Part shown: positions 14,774-24,167 of the stretch, one piece after another | Layout: each line of letters starts with the position of its first letter | Position numbering within the stretch: the stretch's first letter is position 1 | DNA from: R-RK-3 sp031399085 | Lineage (GTDB): Bacteria > Pseudomonadota > Alphaproteobacteria > Rhizobiales > Rhodomicrobiaceae | Assembly (NCBI GenBank): GCA_031399085.1 | Contig: JANNOQ010000061.1 | Span: 60,049-124,048 of the forward strand | DNA: 64,000 bases | Direction of reading: 5' to 3' | Made by a program: the position numbers and the translations under genes | The notes under the pieces: generated by a model | Told to the model about the DNA's origin: nothing | The model's database searches: none | The model's input: the letters and a program-made list of their open reading frames with translations, nothing else

Positions 14774-17752
14774 ATGACCAAGACCATGACGCGCGATTCG
14801 CAAATCCAGGCCACCTGTCCGGAGCCGCAGCCCGTTAAGGCGGGCGATCATGTCTATCTGATCGACGGATCGACCTATATTTTCCGCGCTTATTTCGCCA
14901 TGTTCAAAGCCGCCCAGGCGCGCGGCCGCAGCTTTACCCGCTCGGACGGCACGCCCGTTGGCGCGGTCATGACGTTTGCCAACATGCTTTGGAAAATTCT
15001 TCGCGAAGGGATCGACGGCGGTAAGCCCACGCATCTCGCCGTGATTTTCGACCATTCGAGCGAGACCTTCCGCAACACGCTGTACGATCAGTATAAGGCC
15101 AACCGAGATGCGCCGCCGGAGGAGTTGGTGCCCCAATTCCCGCTGATCCGCGACGCGGTGCGGGCGTTCGGGTTGCTCCCCATCGAGCGGGAAGGCTTCG
15201 AGGCGGATGATCTAATCGCGACCTATGCCAAGCAAGCTGTGGCCGCGGGCGCGCACGTCACCATAGTGTCGGGCGATAAGGATTTGATGCAGGTGGTCGG
15301 ACCTTCGGTCGCGATGTACGATCCGATGCCCGGCAATGAGCGCAGTATCGGCCGCGATGAAGTGATCGCAAAATTCGGCGTCGGTCCCGAGCGCGTCGTG
15401 GATGTGCAGTCGCTTTGCGGCGACAGCACCGACAACGTCCCAGGCGTGCCGGGCATCGGCGTGAAGACGGCGGCCCAGCTCATCGGCGAGTACGGCGATC
15501 TCGACACGCTGCTCGCAAACGCCGGCAGCATCAAGCAGACCATGCGGCGCGAGCGGCTATTGCAATATGCCGATCAGGCGCGGCTCAGCCGTGAGCTGGT
15601 CCGGCTTAAGGACGATGTGCCCTTGGACGTGCTGCTGGAGGAAACCTGTCTGCGGGAGGTCGAGCCGAAAGCGCTTTTGGCATTCATGCGCCTGATGGAA
15701 TTCACCACGCTGACCAAGCGCGTGGCGGCGGCCTTCGGCGTCGATATTCCCGGCGCGGCCGAGATCGAAACGCCGGCCGAGCACGACGCGGCCCTCGCCA
15801 AGCCGGTCAAAATCGAAACCGGTGCCGGCAACATGCCCGCCGCCTTCGCCGCGCGCCGCAAGGCTGAGATCCGTGCCATCCCGTTCGACGTCTCGGCCTA
15901 TGAGACCGTAACCACACTGGACCGCCTCGCCGAATGGATCGCGATGGCCGTCGAGCAGGGCTATGTCGCCTTCGATACGGAGACCACTGGGCTTGACCCG
16001 ATGCAGTGCAATCTCGCCGGCTTCTCCCTCGCGCTGACGCCCGGCCGCGCCTGCTACGTGCCGCTTGACCATCGCCCGGCGACCGACGGCCTCGACCTGG
16101 ACAATACCGGCGCCGTCGAACAAGCGCCGAAGCAGGCCGCGCTCGCCTTGCTGAAGGGGCTGCTCGAAGATCCCGGCGTGTTGAAGATCGGCCAAAACCT
16201 CAAATACGACATTCAGGTGCTGCGCCGCTGCGACATTGAGCTGGCGCCGGTCGATGACACCATGCTGATGTCCTACGCGCTCGATGCGGGCGTCGGCTCG
16301 CACGGCATGGACGAACTGTCGCAGCGCCATCTCGGACATAAGCCGATTGCGTTCAAGGAGGTCTGCGGCAGCGGCAAGTCGCTGGTCACATTCGACCGCG
16401 TCCCCGTCGCCAGGGCCACCGAATACGCCGCAGAGGATGCCGACGTCACGCTGCGGCTCTGGCATGTGCTGTCGCCGCGCCTTGCCGCCGAGGGCATGGC
16501 CAGCGTTTATGAGCGGCTTGAGCGGCCGATGATTCACGTCCTCGCCGACATGGAAGGCTCAGGGATTCGCATCGACCCGTCGCTGCTGAAAAGCCTGTCG
16601 GTGAAGTTCACCGACGCGCTCGTCGATATCGAGAAGGAAGTCCATGAGCTGGCGGGCGAAAAATTCAATGTCGGCTCGACCAAACAGCTTTCTGAAATCC
16701 TGTTCGGCAAGCTCGGCTATCCCGGCGGCAAGAAGACCGGCACCGGCGTCTGGAGCACCGGCGCGACCGTGCTCGACGATTTGGCCAATAGCGAGAACCT
16801 GGCCGAGGAGGCGCGCCGCCTGCCGCTGAAGCTGCTAGAATGGCGTCAGCTTTCGAAGCTCAAAAGCACCTATACGGACACGCTGCCCGCCCATATTCAC
16901 CCCCAAACCGGGCGTATTCATACGTGCTATTCGCTGGCCTCGACCTCGACCGGGCGGCTCGCCTCGACGGAGCCCAACCTGCAGAACATCCCCATCCGGA
17001 CCGCCGAAGGCCGCCAGATCCGCATGGCGTTCATCGCCGAGCCAGGCCACAAGCTGATCTCGGCGGATTACAGCCAGATCGAGCTGCGCGTGCTCGCCCA
17101 TGTCGCCGACATCCCGGCGCTGAAGCAGGCTTTCGCGGATGATCTCGACATCCACGCCATGACGGCCTCGGAAATGTTCGGCGTGCCGATCAAGGACATG
17201 CCGGGCGAAGTCCGCCGCCGGGCGAAGGCGATTAATTTCGGCATCATCTACGGCATCTCCGCCTTCGGCCTGGCGCAGAATCTGAGCATTTCACGCAGCG
17301 AGGCGGGCGAATACATCGCGAAATATTTCGAACGCTTCCCCGGTATCCGCGCCTATATGGACGCAACGAAGGAAAGCGCCCGCGCCAATGGCTTTGTGAC
17401 GACGGTGTTCGGCCGGAAAATCCATTTTCCGGACATCACCAGCTCCAACCGGGCGATGCGCAGCTTTTTCGAGCGCGCGGCGATCAACGCCCCGATCCAA
17501 GGCACCGCCGCGGACATTATCCGCCGGGCGATGATCAGGATGCCGGACGCGCTGGCCTCGGCGGGGGTTTCGTCCCGGATGCTGTTGCAAGTGCATGACG
17601 AATTGGTGTTCGAGGCGAAGCAGGCCGATGTCGAGGCAACGATCGCGACGGCGAAGACCATCATGGAGAAGGCCGCCGAACCGGCCGCCTCGCTCTCGGT
17701 GCCACTGAAGGTCGACGCGCGAGCGGCGGGAAATTGGGATGAGGCGCATTAG
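14774..17752 (+). CDS. polA: DNA polymerase I
   Basis: A 992-residue three-domain enzyme for gap filling and Okazaki fragment maturation. The 5' nuclease domain covers about residues 25-310 (YLIDGSTYIFRAYF, ADDLIATYA, SGDKDLMQVV, GDSTDNVPGVPGIG). The 3'-5' proofreading domain begins with VAFDTETTGLDP near residue 398, and its DxE is intact. The polymerase domain has motif A SADYSQIELRVLAHV near residue 765, motif B RRRAKAINFGIIYGI near 814 and motif C QVHDELVFEA near 939. All catalytic acidic residues are present. The length is in the usual range for alphaproteobacteria. The start at 14774 is the first ATG, without a strong ribosome binding site. Confidence 0.98.
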   Translation: MTKTMTRDSQIQATCPEPQPVKAGDHVYLIDGSTYIFRAYFAMFKAAQARGRSFTRSDGTPVGAVMTFANMLWKILREGIDGGKPTHLAVIFDHSSETFRNTLYDQYKANRDAPPEELVPQFPLIRDAVRAFGLLPIEREGFEADDLIATYAKQAVAAGAHVTIVSGDKDLMQVVGPSVAMYDPMPGNERSIGRDEVIAKFGVGPERVVDVQSLCGDSTDNVPGVPGIGVKTAAQLIGEYGDLDTLLANAGSIKQTMRRERLLQYADQARLSRELVRLKDDVPLDVLLEETCLREVEPKALLAFMRLMEFTTLTKRVAAAFGVDIPGAAEIETPAEHDAALAKPVKIETGAGNMPAAFAARRKAEIRAIPFDVSAYETVTTLDRLAEWIAMAVEQGYVAFDTETTGLDPMQCNLAGFSLALTPGRACYVPLDHRPATDGLDLDNTGAVEQAPKQAALALLKGLLEDPGVLKIGQNLKYDIQVLRRCDIELAPVDDTMLMSYALDAGVGSHGMDELSQRHLGHKPIAFKEVCGSGKSLVTFDRVPVARATEYAAEDADVTLRLWHVLSPRLAAEGMASVYERLERPMIHVLADMEGSGIRIDPSLLKSLSVKFTDALVDIEKEVHELAGEKFNVGSTKQLSEILFGKLGYPGGKKTGTGVWSTGATVLDDLANSENLAEEARRLPLKLLEWRQLSKLKSTYTDTLPAHIHPQTGRIHTCYSLASTSTGRLASTEPNLQNIPIRTAEGRQIRMAFIAEPGHKLISADYSQIELRVLAHVADIPALKQAFADDLDIHAMTASEMFGVPIKDMPGEVRRRAKAINFGIIYGISAFGLAQNLSISRSEAGEYIAKYFERFPGIRAYMDATKESARANGFVTTVFGRKIHFPDITSSNRAMRSFFERAAINAPIQGTAADIIRRAMIRMPDALASAGVSSRMLLQVHDELVFEAKQADVEATIATAKTIMEKAAEPAASLSVPLKVDARAAGNWDEAH

Positions 17753-17794
17753 ACGCGGCGCAATGCAAGTCGATCCAATTGAAAACCCGAAGGG

Positions 17795-18265
17795 ATGGCG
17801 CATATCACTTTTATGAGTCAGCAATCGCCGAAAATGACTTCGATCAATGAAATCATAGAGAATTTTGCCCTCCTCGACGATTGGGAGGACCGCTATCGCT
17901 ACGTCATCGAGTTGGGAAACGGGCTCGACCCGCTAAGCGGGGCGGAACATTCTGCCGAGAATAAAGTACGTGGCTGCGCCAGCCAGGTCTGGCTTCTTTC
18001 GCACGTCGACACCAGCCGGGCAGGCGAGCCCCGGCTGTATTTCCGCGGCGATAGCGACGCCCATATCGTGCGCGGCCTGATCGCCATTCTTTTCGCCATC
18101 TACTCGGGCAAATCGGCGAAAGACATCCTGGGTTTCGATGCAGAGGGCCTTTTCGCCCGATTAGGCCTCAGCGACCACCTCACGCAACAGCGCTCCAATG
18201 GCCTGGCCTCGATGGTCGGGCGCATCCGCGCAGACGCCACGGCGGCCGTGGCCCAGGCGTCATGA
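17795..18265 (+). CDS. sufE: SufE-family Fe-S cluster assembly sulfur acceptor
   Basis: About 156 residues (138-156 depending on start; in-frame ATGs at 17795, 17813 and 17834). SufE accepts persulfide sulfur from the cysteine desulfurase SufS. The conserved LLDDWEDRYRYVIELG opening and the active-site block ENKVRGCASQVWL, with the acceptor Cys, are present. LRGL-equivalent sequence VRGLIAILFAIYSGKSAKDIL follows. It is transcribed like polA but 42 bp behind it, and it converges with the DUF6456 gene with a 6-bp overlap of the 3' ends. Confidence 0.95.
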   Translation: MAHITFMSQQSPKMTSINEIIENFALLDDWEDRYRYVIELGNGLDPLSGAEHSAENKVRGCASQVWLLSHVDTSRAGEPRLYFRGDSDAHIVRGLIAILFAIYSGKSAKDILGFDAEGLFARLGLSDHLTQQRSNGLASMVGRIRADATAAVAQAS

Positions 18266-19114
18266 TCCCGCGTTGCCGCCGCCCAGTTTGGGGCGATAGT
18301 CATCGGCGCCCCAATGCTCCAGCTTGCGCTTCAGACCGGCGGCAATTTGCCCGTCGCTGATCAGCCCGTAATGACGCGCGAGCCGCGTCAGCGCAATTTG
18401 CAGGACGATTTTTCCAGAGCGCTGCGGCCACCCTTCCAGTTTCTCCGCTTCTTCCAGGCCTTTCAGATGACAGCAGACATCGACTAGAACGCCGGCGAGC
18501 TCCGGGCCTACTGACGCAAGCGCCCGCACCACACGCTGGCGGGCGGCCATGACGTTGTCCTGTAACGCGGCCATATCGTGTCCAGATCCGCCATTCGAGC
18601 CACTGCTCCGGACGGGGTTCCAACTCGCCGTCACTCTCGCGGTCAGCCCCGCGAACTGGTAATCGGAGCGAAGCCTTTCACCAGCCTGAAATTGAAAGGG
18701 AGCAAGTAAGGCCACTCCATTCTTGTCCTTGCGATTGGCCAGCCAGGCGAGCGGACTTTCGGCCTCGTTGACAATTGCAGGCCGTTTCGCTCCCTCAAAG
18801 TCGATCACGCGGGCGGCCCGCTTCTGATGTTGAGATTGAAATTCCTGCCCTGTAGACAGCTGGCGTTTCAGCCAGAATACCCCTTCGCGCGACAGGCGAT
18901 AACCCGCCTCGTACCGCTCGATCAAGCCGTCCGCCAGCCAGGCGCGCAACTCATCGTCCGCCACTGTCAGCTTTGGATCTGACCGTTCATCGCCCATGGC
19001 AAGGGCGTAGCTGGCCCAGGGTTCATTGCCGTCCGCTGATCGTTGCGTGGCAATGAGCTGGGCGCCTTTCCGGGTCAAGCGTCTAAAAATTGCCAGCTGT
19101 TTGTTATTATTCAT
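18260..19114 (-). CDS. DUF6456 domain-containing protein
   Basis: A 284-residue protein. The central ESPLAWLANRKDKNGVALL and QFQAGERLRSDYQFAGL segments and the following RVTASWNP match DUF6456, a family common in Rhizobiales. The N-terminal 100 residues have a winged-helix look (LRAWLADGLIERYEAGYRLS), suggesting DNA binding. The C-terminal ARHYGLISDG could be another helix-turn-helix. It lies 28 bp behind a small DnaA-domain-IV-like gene on the same strand. This pairing suggests a role in replication or cell-cycle control, by inference only. Confidence 0.82.
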   Translation of the reverse strand: MNNNKQLAIFRRLTRKGAQLIATQRSADGNEPWASYALAMGDERSDPKLTVADDELRAWLADGLIERYEAGYRLSREGVFWLKRQLSTGQEFQSQHQKRAARVIDFEGAKRPAIVNEAESPLAWLANRKDKNGVALLAPFQFQAGERLRSDYQFAGLTARVTASWNPVRSSGSNGGSGHDMAALQDNVMAARQRVVRALASVGPELAGVLVDVCCHLKGLEEAEKLEGWPQRSGKIVLQIALTRLARHYGLISDGQIAAGLKRKLEHWGADDYRPKLGGGNAGS

Positions 19115-19142
19115 AATTTATATGATACTTTCGTAGAATTAT

Positions 19143-19535
19143 TCAAACCGGGGCATTGGGGTTGCCCATTGAAATGACGACGGCGCGCTCCAGCATCGTC
19201 AGTGCGCGGTCCATACCGGGATCGTCGCGCAGCCCTTCGATGACGCCGCAGCCATGCGCCACGGTCGTCCTGTCTCGCGAGAACAGCCGGCCGATTTCGG
19301 TGAAGGAGAGGCCAAGTGCCACATGGGCCAAATACATGGCGATCTGCCGGGCAAGGGCGACGGATCCCACGCGGTTGCGCGAGCGCAACGTCAGCGTCGA
19401 AACTGCAAACACCGACAGCACGCATTGTTCAACTGAATGATGGATGTGGCTACTATATATTGATGGCTGGAATGAACCCGCATACCATGACTCCGGCAGC
19501 GCGGGGTCTCGCATCAAATCAGGGAAGTCCGTCAA
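19143..19535 (-). CDS. DnaA domain IV-like helix-turn-helix protein
   Basis: A 130-residue protein whose core, ARQIAMYLAHVALGLSFTEI followed by GRLFSRDRTTVAHGC, reproduces the DnaA C-terminal DNA-binding signature (the ...RDRTTVxHA... DnaA-box-recognition helix). It has no AAA+ domain. Stand-alone proteins of this type are paired with DUF6456 genes in Rhizobiales. It is divergent from an XRE regulator gene across about 160 bp of AT-richer DNA. The role may be competition for or modulation of DnaA boxes; this is inference. Confidence 0.82.
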   Translation of the reverse strand: MTDFPDLMRDPALPESWYAGSFQPSIYSSHIHHSVEQCVLSVFAVSTLTLRSRNRVGSVALARQIAMYLAHVALGLSFTEIGRLFSRDRTTVAHGCGVIEGLRDDPGMDRALTMLERAVVISMGNPNAPV

Positions 19536-19697
19536 ACCAATCTCCCCACCAGGTTAACTCGCCTATTCAGACCATCGGTTCGACTAATGGTCCCACATCT
19601 ACGTCGATCCCTAAAATTTACGGCAAAAGTTACAAGCGGGGATAAATCTTTCGCAAAAAATCTCGTCTACAGTGAAAAAATAGTAAGAGTACGCGAG

Positions 19698-20261
19698 ATG
19701 CAAACGAGAATAAGAGAGTTTCGGAAGCTGCGGGGTATGACCCTCAAGGAGCTCGCCGATAAGATCAAGACCACGCCGCAGACGGTCCAGCGTCTGGAAA
19801 CGGCAAATATGACCGTCTCCACCGATTGGCTGGAGAAAATCGCTCGCGCGCTTCTGGTCGAGCCGGCGGATCTGATTGGCACGCGTTCAAGCCGGGAGAT
19901 CCAGCTGATCGGACGTATCGGCGAACATGGGCGAGTGAACCGCATTCAGAATGGCCAAACGAACATTCATCTGGAAGTTCCGGCCGACAATCCCATCGCG
20001 GCGCGGCTCGATACGACGGTCGGCACGTTCGAGGCGGGCACCGTGCTGATTGCCAACCGATTACGCGAGGAAGATGTCGACAATGCGCATGGCGTCGACT
20101 GTTTGGTTGCCGTGACCGACGGTCCCATCCTCTTGCGCAGGCTCATACGCGGACGGAACAACGGCTGGACGCTCGTTCCGCATGAAAATGGCGGCGAAGT
20201 TCAATATGATCAGAACATCGCTTGGGCTGCGCGAATCATCATGGCGATAAAGTATTATTAA
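19698..20261 (+). CDS. XRE-family regulator with S24/LexA-like C-terminal domain
   Basis: A 187-residue regulator from the ATG at 19698. The N-terminal helix-turn-helix is RIREFRKLRGMTLKELADKI followed by TPQTVQRLE (about residues 3-35). The C-terminal half (VPADNPIAARLD, GTFEAGTVLIANR, ILLRRLIRG) resembles the peptidase S24 effector fold. I cannot see the catalytic Ser-Met pair and Lys, so autocleavage is unlikely. An upstream extension to 19587 is open but does not look like coding sequence. The gene is AT-richer than its surroundings and divergent from the DnaA-like gene. Confidence 0.82.
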   Translation: MQTRIREFRKLRGMTLKELADKIKTTPQTVQRLETANMTVSTDWLEKIARALLVEPADLIGTRSSREIQLIGRIGEHGRVNRIQNGQTNIHLEVPADNPIAARLDTTVGTFEAGTVLIANRLREEDVDNAHGVDCLVAVTDGPILLRRLIRGRNNGWTLVPHENGGEVQYDQNIAWAARIIMAIKYY

Positions 20262-20346
20262 GACTAGGTTCTGAAAAGCGTCTCGAACTTATCCCCGCGC
20301 CTTTAGCCTATGTCACGCTCCGCTTCCAACTGGTACGGAGCATTTT

Positions 20347-20757
20347 ATGAAGTCTTCCCAAAACCGTGAACTTATACAGATTGGTCGAAAGCGCGCCAAC
20401 GCTGTCCGTCCGCCTTATGACCGCGAAACGCAACTTCCTGGTCTGATCGGCCTCTGGCCGTCCGAGCTTCGTGATCAGTCACTCCTCGGCACCACCAAAA
20501 TCACCGCGCTGCTCCGAAAAGCGCTTCGATCCGAGCGGCTACGCGGACGCGCTGGGCATTGGACCTATGATCTGAACCGGCATCTGGCGCTGGTTGAGGC
20601 TTTGAAGGCGGAACGTGCACGCTTGCTCGATCTGCAATCGGCTTCGTCCAGGCTTCCCCGCGCGTTACGCGCCGCAAACATCGAGACTGAGGGCAGAATT
20701 CTTGCCTTGCGTGGCGATTGCCGCTGCGCCGCGCGAACCCTCGATGCTGGCCGATAA
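20347..20757 (+). CDS. Conserved hypothetical protein
   Basis: A 136-residue basic protein with a GGAG ribosome binding site 7 nt before the ATG. The middle, LRKALRSERLRGRAGHWTYD plus LNRHLAL, looks conserved and occurs in unnamed Rhizobiales proteins as far as I recall. No domain name is assigned. No signal peptide or membrane segment. Its stop abuts the 3' end of the convergent PAS_5 gene at 20758. Confidence 0.65.
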   Translation: MKSSQNRELIQIGRKRANAVRPPYDRETQLPGLIGLWPSELRDQSLLGTTKITALLRKALRSERLRGRAGHWTYDLNRHLALVEALKAERARLLDLQSASSRLPRALRAANIETEGRILALRGDCRCAARTLDAGR

Positions 20758-21267
20758 TCAGCTCGCGTTTTTCTGCGATGTACTAACGGAGTCCAGTTCA
20801 TAGGCCACGCTAACCGGCAGCGTCACATCGTGGCAAAGGATCTTGTTCACCTTCGCGCAATCGTCCGAGAGCGGCAAGCGCATCCAGAACAACACGACAT
20901 GGTCGCGATCCGCAACCGGCCCCTTGATCGCCCCTTGCATCGGCACGCATTCCTCGATCACTTTCCGGTAGACCGCCAGCCAATAGCTGCGCTTTTCGCC
21001 AAACTCCAGATCGAAAACCGATTTGCCCGTCACCTCGCGACCGAAAATGTCCCGAAGCCGCGTGCCCGCCAGCTTGTAGATGACGTCCTCGGGTTGTTTT
21101 CCGGCCTCCAAAATGCTGATGCCCGGCAGTAAAGCCGGGATCGCCGCCGGATTAATGCTGGCGCGCGACGGCATGGCGCTGCCCTTAGCGCAGGCGCGCC
21201 AATAGTCAAACAGTTCGCGCTGCTCGCGAATCACGAGCTGTGCCCGAAAAGCAAGTTCGGACAGCAT
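20758..21267 (-). CDS. PAS_5 domain protein
   Basis: A 169-residue protein filling almost entirely one PAS_5 domain, a family frequent in Rhizobiales and Caulobacterales. Typical blocks are ELFDYWRACAKGSAMPSRAS, IPALLPGISILEAG, YKLAGTRLRDIFGREVTGKS and the C-terminal LPLSDDCAKVNKILC. GAGGGG precedes the ATG at 21267. It probably senses a small ligand or redox state; no output domain is attached. It is the last gene before ecm in the minus direction but is separated from it by a 200-bp gap. Confidence 0.85.
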   Translation of the reverse strand: MLSELAFRAQLVIREQRELFDYWRACAKGSAMPSRASINPAAIPALLPGISILEAGKQPEDVIYKLAGTRLRDIFGREVTGKSVFDLEFGEKRSYWLAVYRKVIEECVPMQGAIKGPVADRDHVVLFWMRLPLSDDCAKVNKILCHDVTLPVSVAYELDSVSTSQKNAS

Positions 21268-21470
21268 TGGCCCCCTCGAATTTCAAGTTGGCGGCGACGG
21301 TCCGCCCCCGCGCCGCTTAACTTTATTTTAAGCAAAACTATGAGTGATTTGGCCGAGCCGGCGCAAGGTGAAGATCGCCAGAAAATTCCATTATTTAGCC
21401 GCGATGTGGCTTGTTGACCGGCAAGCTCTCGACTATGGCTGAAAAGAGTCTGCATGCGGAGTTTTACCGG

Positions 21471-23456
21471 TCACGCCGCGCGCGCTTCGGGATCGATCAG
21501 CCGCACGATGCCCGCCATGATTTCGTTGAGCTGAAAATCCTTCGGCGTATAGACGGCGGCGACGCCGGCCGCTTTCAGCGCCTTCTCGTCCTCAATCGGA
21601 ATGATGCCGCCGACAACGACGGGGATTTGATCGAGACCGGCAGCCCGCATCCGGTCGATGATGTCACGGACCAGCGGCACATGACTGCCCGACAGGATCG
21701 ACAGGCCGACGACATGCACGCCTTCCTCCAGCGCGGCATTGACGATCTCGGCGGGCGTGAGGCGGATGCCTTCGTAAACCACTTCCATGCCGCAATCGCG
21801 TGCCCGCACTGCGATTTGCTCGGCGCCATTGGAATGGCCGTCGAGGCCCGGCTTGCCGACGAGGAATTTCACCCGGCGTCCAAGCATCGCCGAGACCCGT
21901 TCGACATCGGCGCGGACCTCGGCAATGCCTTCGCTGGTCGCTGCGCGGACCTTGGCGACGCCGGTCGGCGCGCGATATTCGCCGAACACGGCCCGCAGCG
22001 TTTCGCCCCATTCGCCGGTTGTCACCCCTGCCTTGGCGCAGGCAATGGAGGGTTCCATGACGTTGCGGCCTTCTTGCGCGGCAGCGCGCAGTTCGGCCAG
22101 GGCCCTTGCAGCAGCATCCGCGTCGCGGGATCCGCGCCACTGTTTGACTTGCTCGACCTGCTCCTGCTCGACCCATTCCGGCACGGTCAGAACGCCGCCG
22201 TCTTGGCCGCCCGACAAAGGCGACATCGCGGTTTCCGTCCAACGATTAACCCCGACGACGACCTGTTCGCCGCTCTCGATGGCGCGCAGCCGCGCCGCGT
22301 TCGATTCAACCAGCCGCTGCTTCATATAGCTGGATTCCACCGCCGCGACCGCGCCGCCCATCGCGTCGATGCGCTCCAATTCCTCGCGCGCCGCGCGCTT
22401 CAACTCTTCGACCTTCGCGGCGATCGCGGTAGAGCCGTCGAAAATATCCTCGAATTCGAGAAGATCAGTCTCGTAGGCGACGATTTGCTGCATTCTCAGA
22501 GACCATTGCTGATCCCAAGGACGCGGCAGGCCGAGAGCTTCGTTCCAGGCCGGAAGTTGCACAGCCCGGGCGCGCGCATTCTTGGAAAGCACCACCGCCA
22601 GCATTTCTAAAAGGATGCGGTAAACATTATTCTCCGGCTGCTGCTCCGTGAGCCCGAGGCTGTTCACCTGAACGCCATACCGAAAACGCCGCAGCTTCTC
22701 GTCGGTGACGCCGTAGCGATTGACGCAAATCTCGTCCCAAAGATCGACGAAGGCACGCATTTTGCAGATTTCGGTGACGAAACGCACCCCGGCATTCACG
22801 AAAAAGGAAATGCGCCCGACGACCTGCGGAAAGTCCTTATCCTCTACCTCACTCGACGCCTTCACAGTGTCGAGCACAGCTTCGGCGATTGCGAGCGCGA
22901 AGGCCAACTCCTGCACGGGCGTCGCCCCCGCTTCCTGCAAATGATAGGAGCAAACATTGGTCGGATTCCATTTCGGAACCTCGCGCCAGGTGTAGACGAT
23001 CACGTCCTTGATAAGCCGCATAGAGGGCTCTGGCGGGAAGACATAGGTGCCGCGTGAGAGATATTCCTTGATAATGTCGTTCTGCACCGTGCCGGTGAGC
23101 GCGCTGCGGGGCGCCCCCTGTTCGTCGGCGGCGGCGATATAGAGCGCGAGCAGCCAGGCCGCCGTCGCATTGATTGTCATCGACGTATTCATGCTCTGTA
23201 GCGGAATGCCCTCGAACAGCGCCCGCATGTCACCAAGATGCGAGATCGGCACGCCAACCTTTCCAACCTCGCCGCGCGCCAGCGGATGATCCGGGTCATA
23301 GCCCGTTTGTGTCGGCAAATCGAAAGCGACGGAAAGGCCCGTCTGGCCCTTTGCCAGATTGTTCCGGTAAAGCTCGTTGGATGCCTTGGCGGTGGAATGG
23401 CCGGCATACGTCCGGATCAGCCAAGGGTTGTCGCGCTCTGCCCGCCGCTCGCTCAT
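21471..23456 (-). CDS. ecm: Ethylmalonyl-CoA mutase (MeaA type)
   Basis: A 661-residue adenosylcobalamin enzyme converting (2R)-ethylmalonyl-CoA to methylsuccinyl-CoA in the ethylmalonyl-CoA pathway for acetyl-CoA assimilation. The mutase barrel is seen in DNPWLIRTYAGHSTAKASN, TGLSVAFDLPTQTGYD, SMTINATAAWLLALY and NVCSYHLQEAGATPVQELAF. The C-terminal B12-binding domain has GKPGLDGHSNGAEQ near residue 538 (DxHxxG). The single-polypeptide length and the opening MSERRAERDNPWLIRTYAGH favour Ecm/MeaA over the longer methylmalonyl-CoA mutase large subunit. The gene stands alone here; no other pathway gene is adjacent. Confidence 0.93.
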   Translation of the reverse strand: MSERRAERDNPWLIRTYAGHSTAKASNELYRNNLAKGQTGLSVAFDLPTQTGYDPDHPLARGEVGKVGVPISHLGDMRALFEGIPLQSMNTSMTINATAAWLLALYIAAADEQGAPRSALTGTVQNDIIKEYLSRGTYVFPPEPSMRLIKDVIVYTWREVPKWNPTNVCSYHLQEAGATPVQELAFALAIAEAVLDTVKASSEVEDKDFPQVVGRISFFVNAGVRFVTEICKMRAFVDLWDEICVNRYGVTDEKLRRFRYGVQVNSLGLTEQQPENNVYRILLEMLAVVLSKNARARAVQLPAWNEALGLPRPWDQQWSLRMQQIVAYETDLLEFEDIFDGSTAIAAKVEELKRAAREELERIDAMGGAVAAVESSYMKQRLVESNAARLRAIESGEQVVVGVNRWTETAMSPLSGGQDGGVLTVPEWVEQEQVEQVKQWRGSRDADAAARALAELRAAAQEGRNVMEPSIACAKAGVTTGEWGETLRAVFGEYRAPTGVAKVRAATSEGIAEVRADVERVSAMLGRRVKFLVGKPGLDGHSNGAEQIAVRARDCGMEVVYEGIRLTPAEIVNAALEEGVHVVGLSILSGSHVPLVRDIIDRMRAAGLDQIPVVVGGIIPIEDEKALKAAGVAAVYTPKDFQLNEIMAGIVRLIDPEARAA

Positions 23457-23593
23457 GAAGGTCCTCGCTGCATTGCGATAAGGCCGCCTCGATCGCCAGG
23501 CGGCGGCGAAATCATACCTCAGCCGTTCGCATGTGCAAAAACACTAATACGAACAGGCTCGCCGGAACCGGTTCGGCAAAACGTTTGCAGCTG

Positions 23594-23836
23594 TCAGCGG
23601 CGCATCCAGCCTGCGATGAACAGCAACGCAAATGCGCCGATTGCCGAGGTGACCACCGCGCCAATGATACCGCCAGAGAAATCCATCCCGACGAAGGTCA
23701 AAAGATAAAAACCGGCGAATGCGCCGCCAACGCCTGCCGTCACATTGCCCCAAAGACCGAACCCGTTGCCCTGCGTGACCAACCCCCCAAGCCAGCCAGC
23801 CACGGCGCCAACAACGAAAATCGCAACCCCTGCCAT
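23594..23836 (-). CDS. GlsB/YeaQ/YmgE family membrane protein
   Basis: An 80-residue protein of the transglycosylase-associated family, with three hydrophobic segments and the glycine-rich GAVAGWLGGLV and WGNVTAGVGGAFAGFYLL motifs. The ATG at 23836 is preceded by GGAGG and is preferred over a GTG two codons upstream. Members are linked to stress responses, but the mechanism is unknown. It is 137 bp upstream of ecm on the same strand. Confidence 0.88.
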   Translation of the reverse strand: MAGVAIFVVGAVAGWLGGLVTQGNGFGLWGNVTAGVGGAFAGFYLLTFVGMDFSGGIIGAVVTSAIGAFALLFIAGWMRR

Positions 23837-24167
23837 TCCCACCTCCGCTTCGCGCTCGCCTCAGCGTCGCCGCCCGGTTTTTGCTATCTTTACGTTGGCA
23901 ACAGCGACATAAGTCCATATCCGCTATGGCCGCTCCCCTCGAGTGGAATGAGGAAAAGTAGGAACCGGTTTCCGGCTCTTCTTCCACTTAACCTAATGAA
24001 CGATCAGTGTTCATGATTCTGGATTGATCCACTCCAAAATCATCGTGATCTAGGGCCACAATGATGCCAAAAGCAGCGAAACATATAAGCATTCTCAGCA
24101 TTTCTAGTTTTCAAGATCCACGCAAGCGCGCAGTGCGCCGATGCGAAGCACCAAGAAAGAGTGAATC
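23837..24167. other. Divergent intergenic region containing a repeat copy
   Basis: About 330 bases between the GlsB-type gene and the 24168 gene. It contains repeat copy 2 at 23941-24051. I see no coding region or RNA gene otherwise. Confidence 0.55.
23941..24051 (-). repeat. Dispersed intergenic repeat, copy 2
   Basis: The reverse complement of this segment aligns along its length with 12186-12297: GATCACGATGATT, GGATCAATCCA, AATCATGAACA, TTCATTAG and AACCGGTTCC-ACTTTTCCTCAT appear in the same order with scattered differences. Confidence 0.8.

Noticed and set aside
15557..16537. 326-codon ORF on the minus strand
   Set aside because: Antisense shadow of the proofreading and linker part of polA.
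21411..22610. 399-codon ORF on the plus strand
   Set aside because: It is entirely antisense to the ethylmalonyl-CoA mutase gene, has no family character, and reflects high-GC codon use on the other strand.
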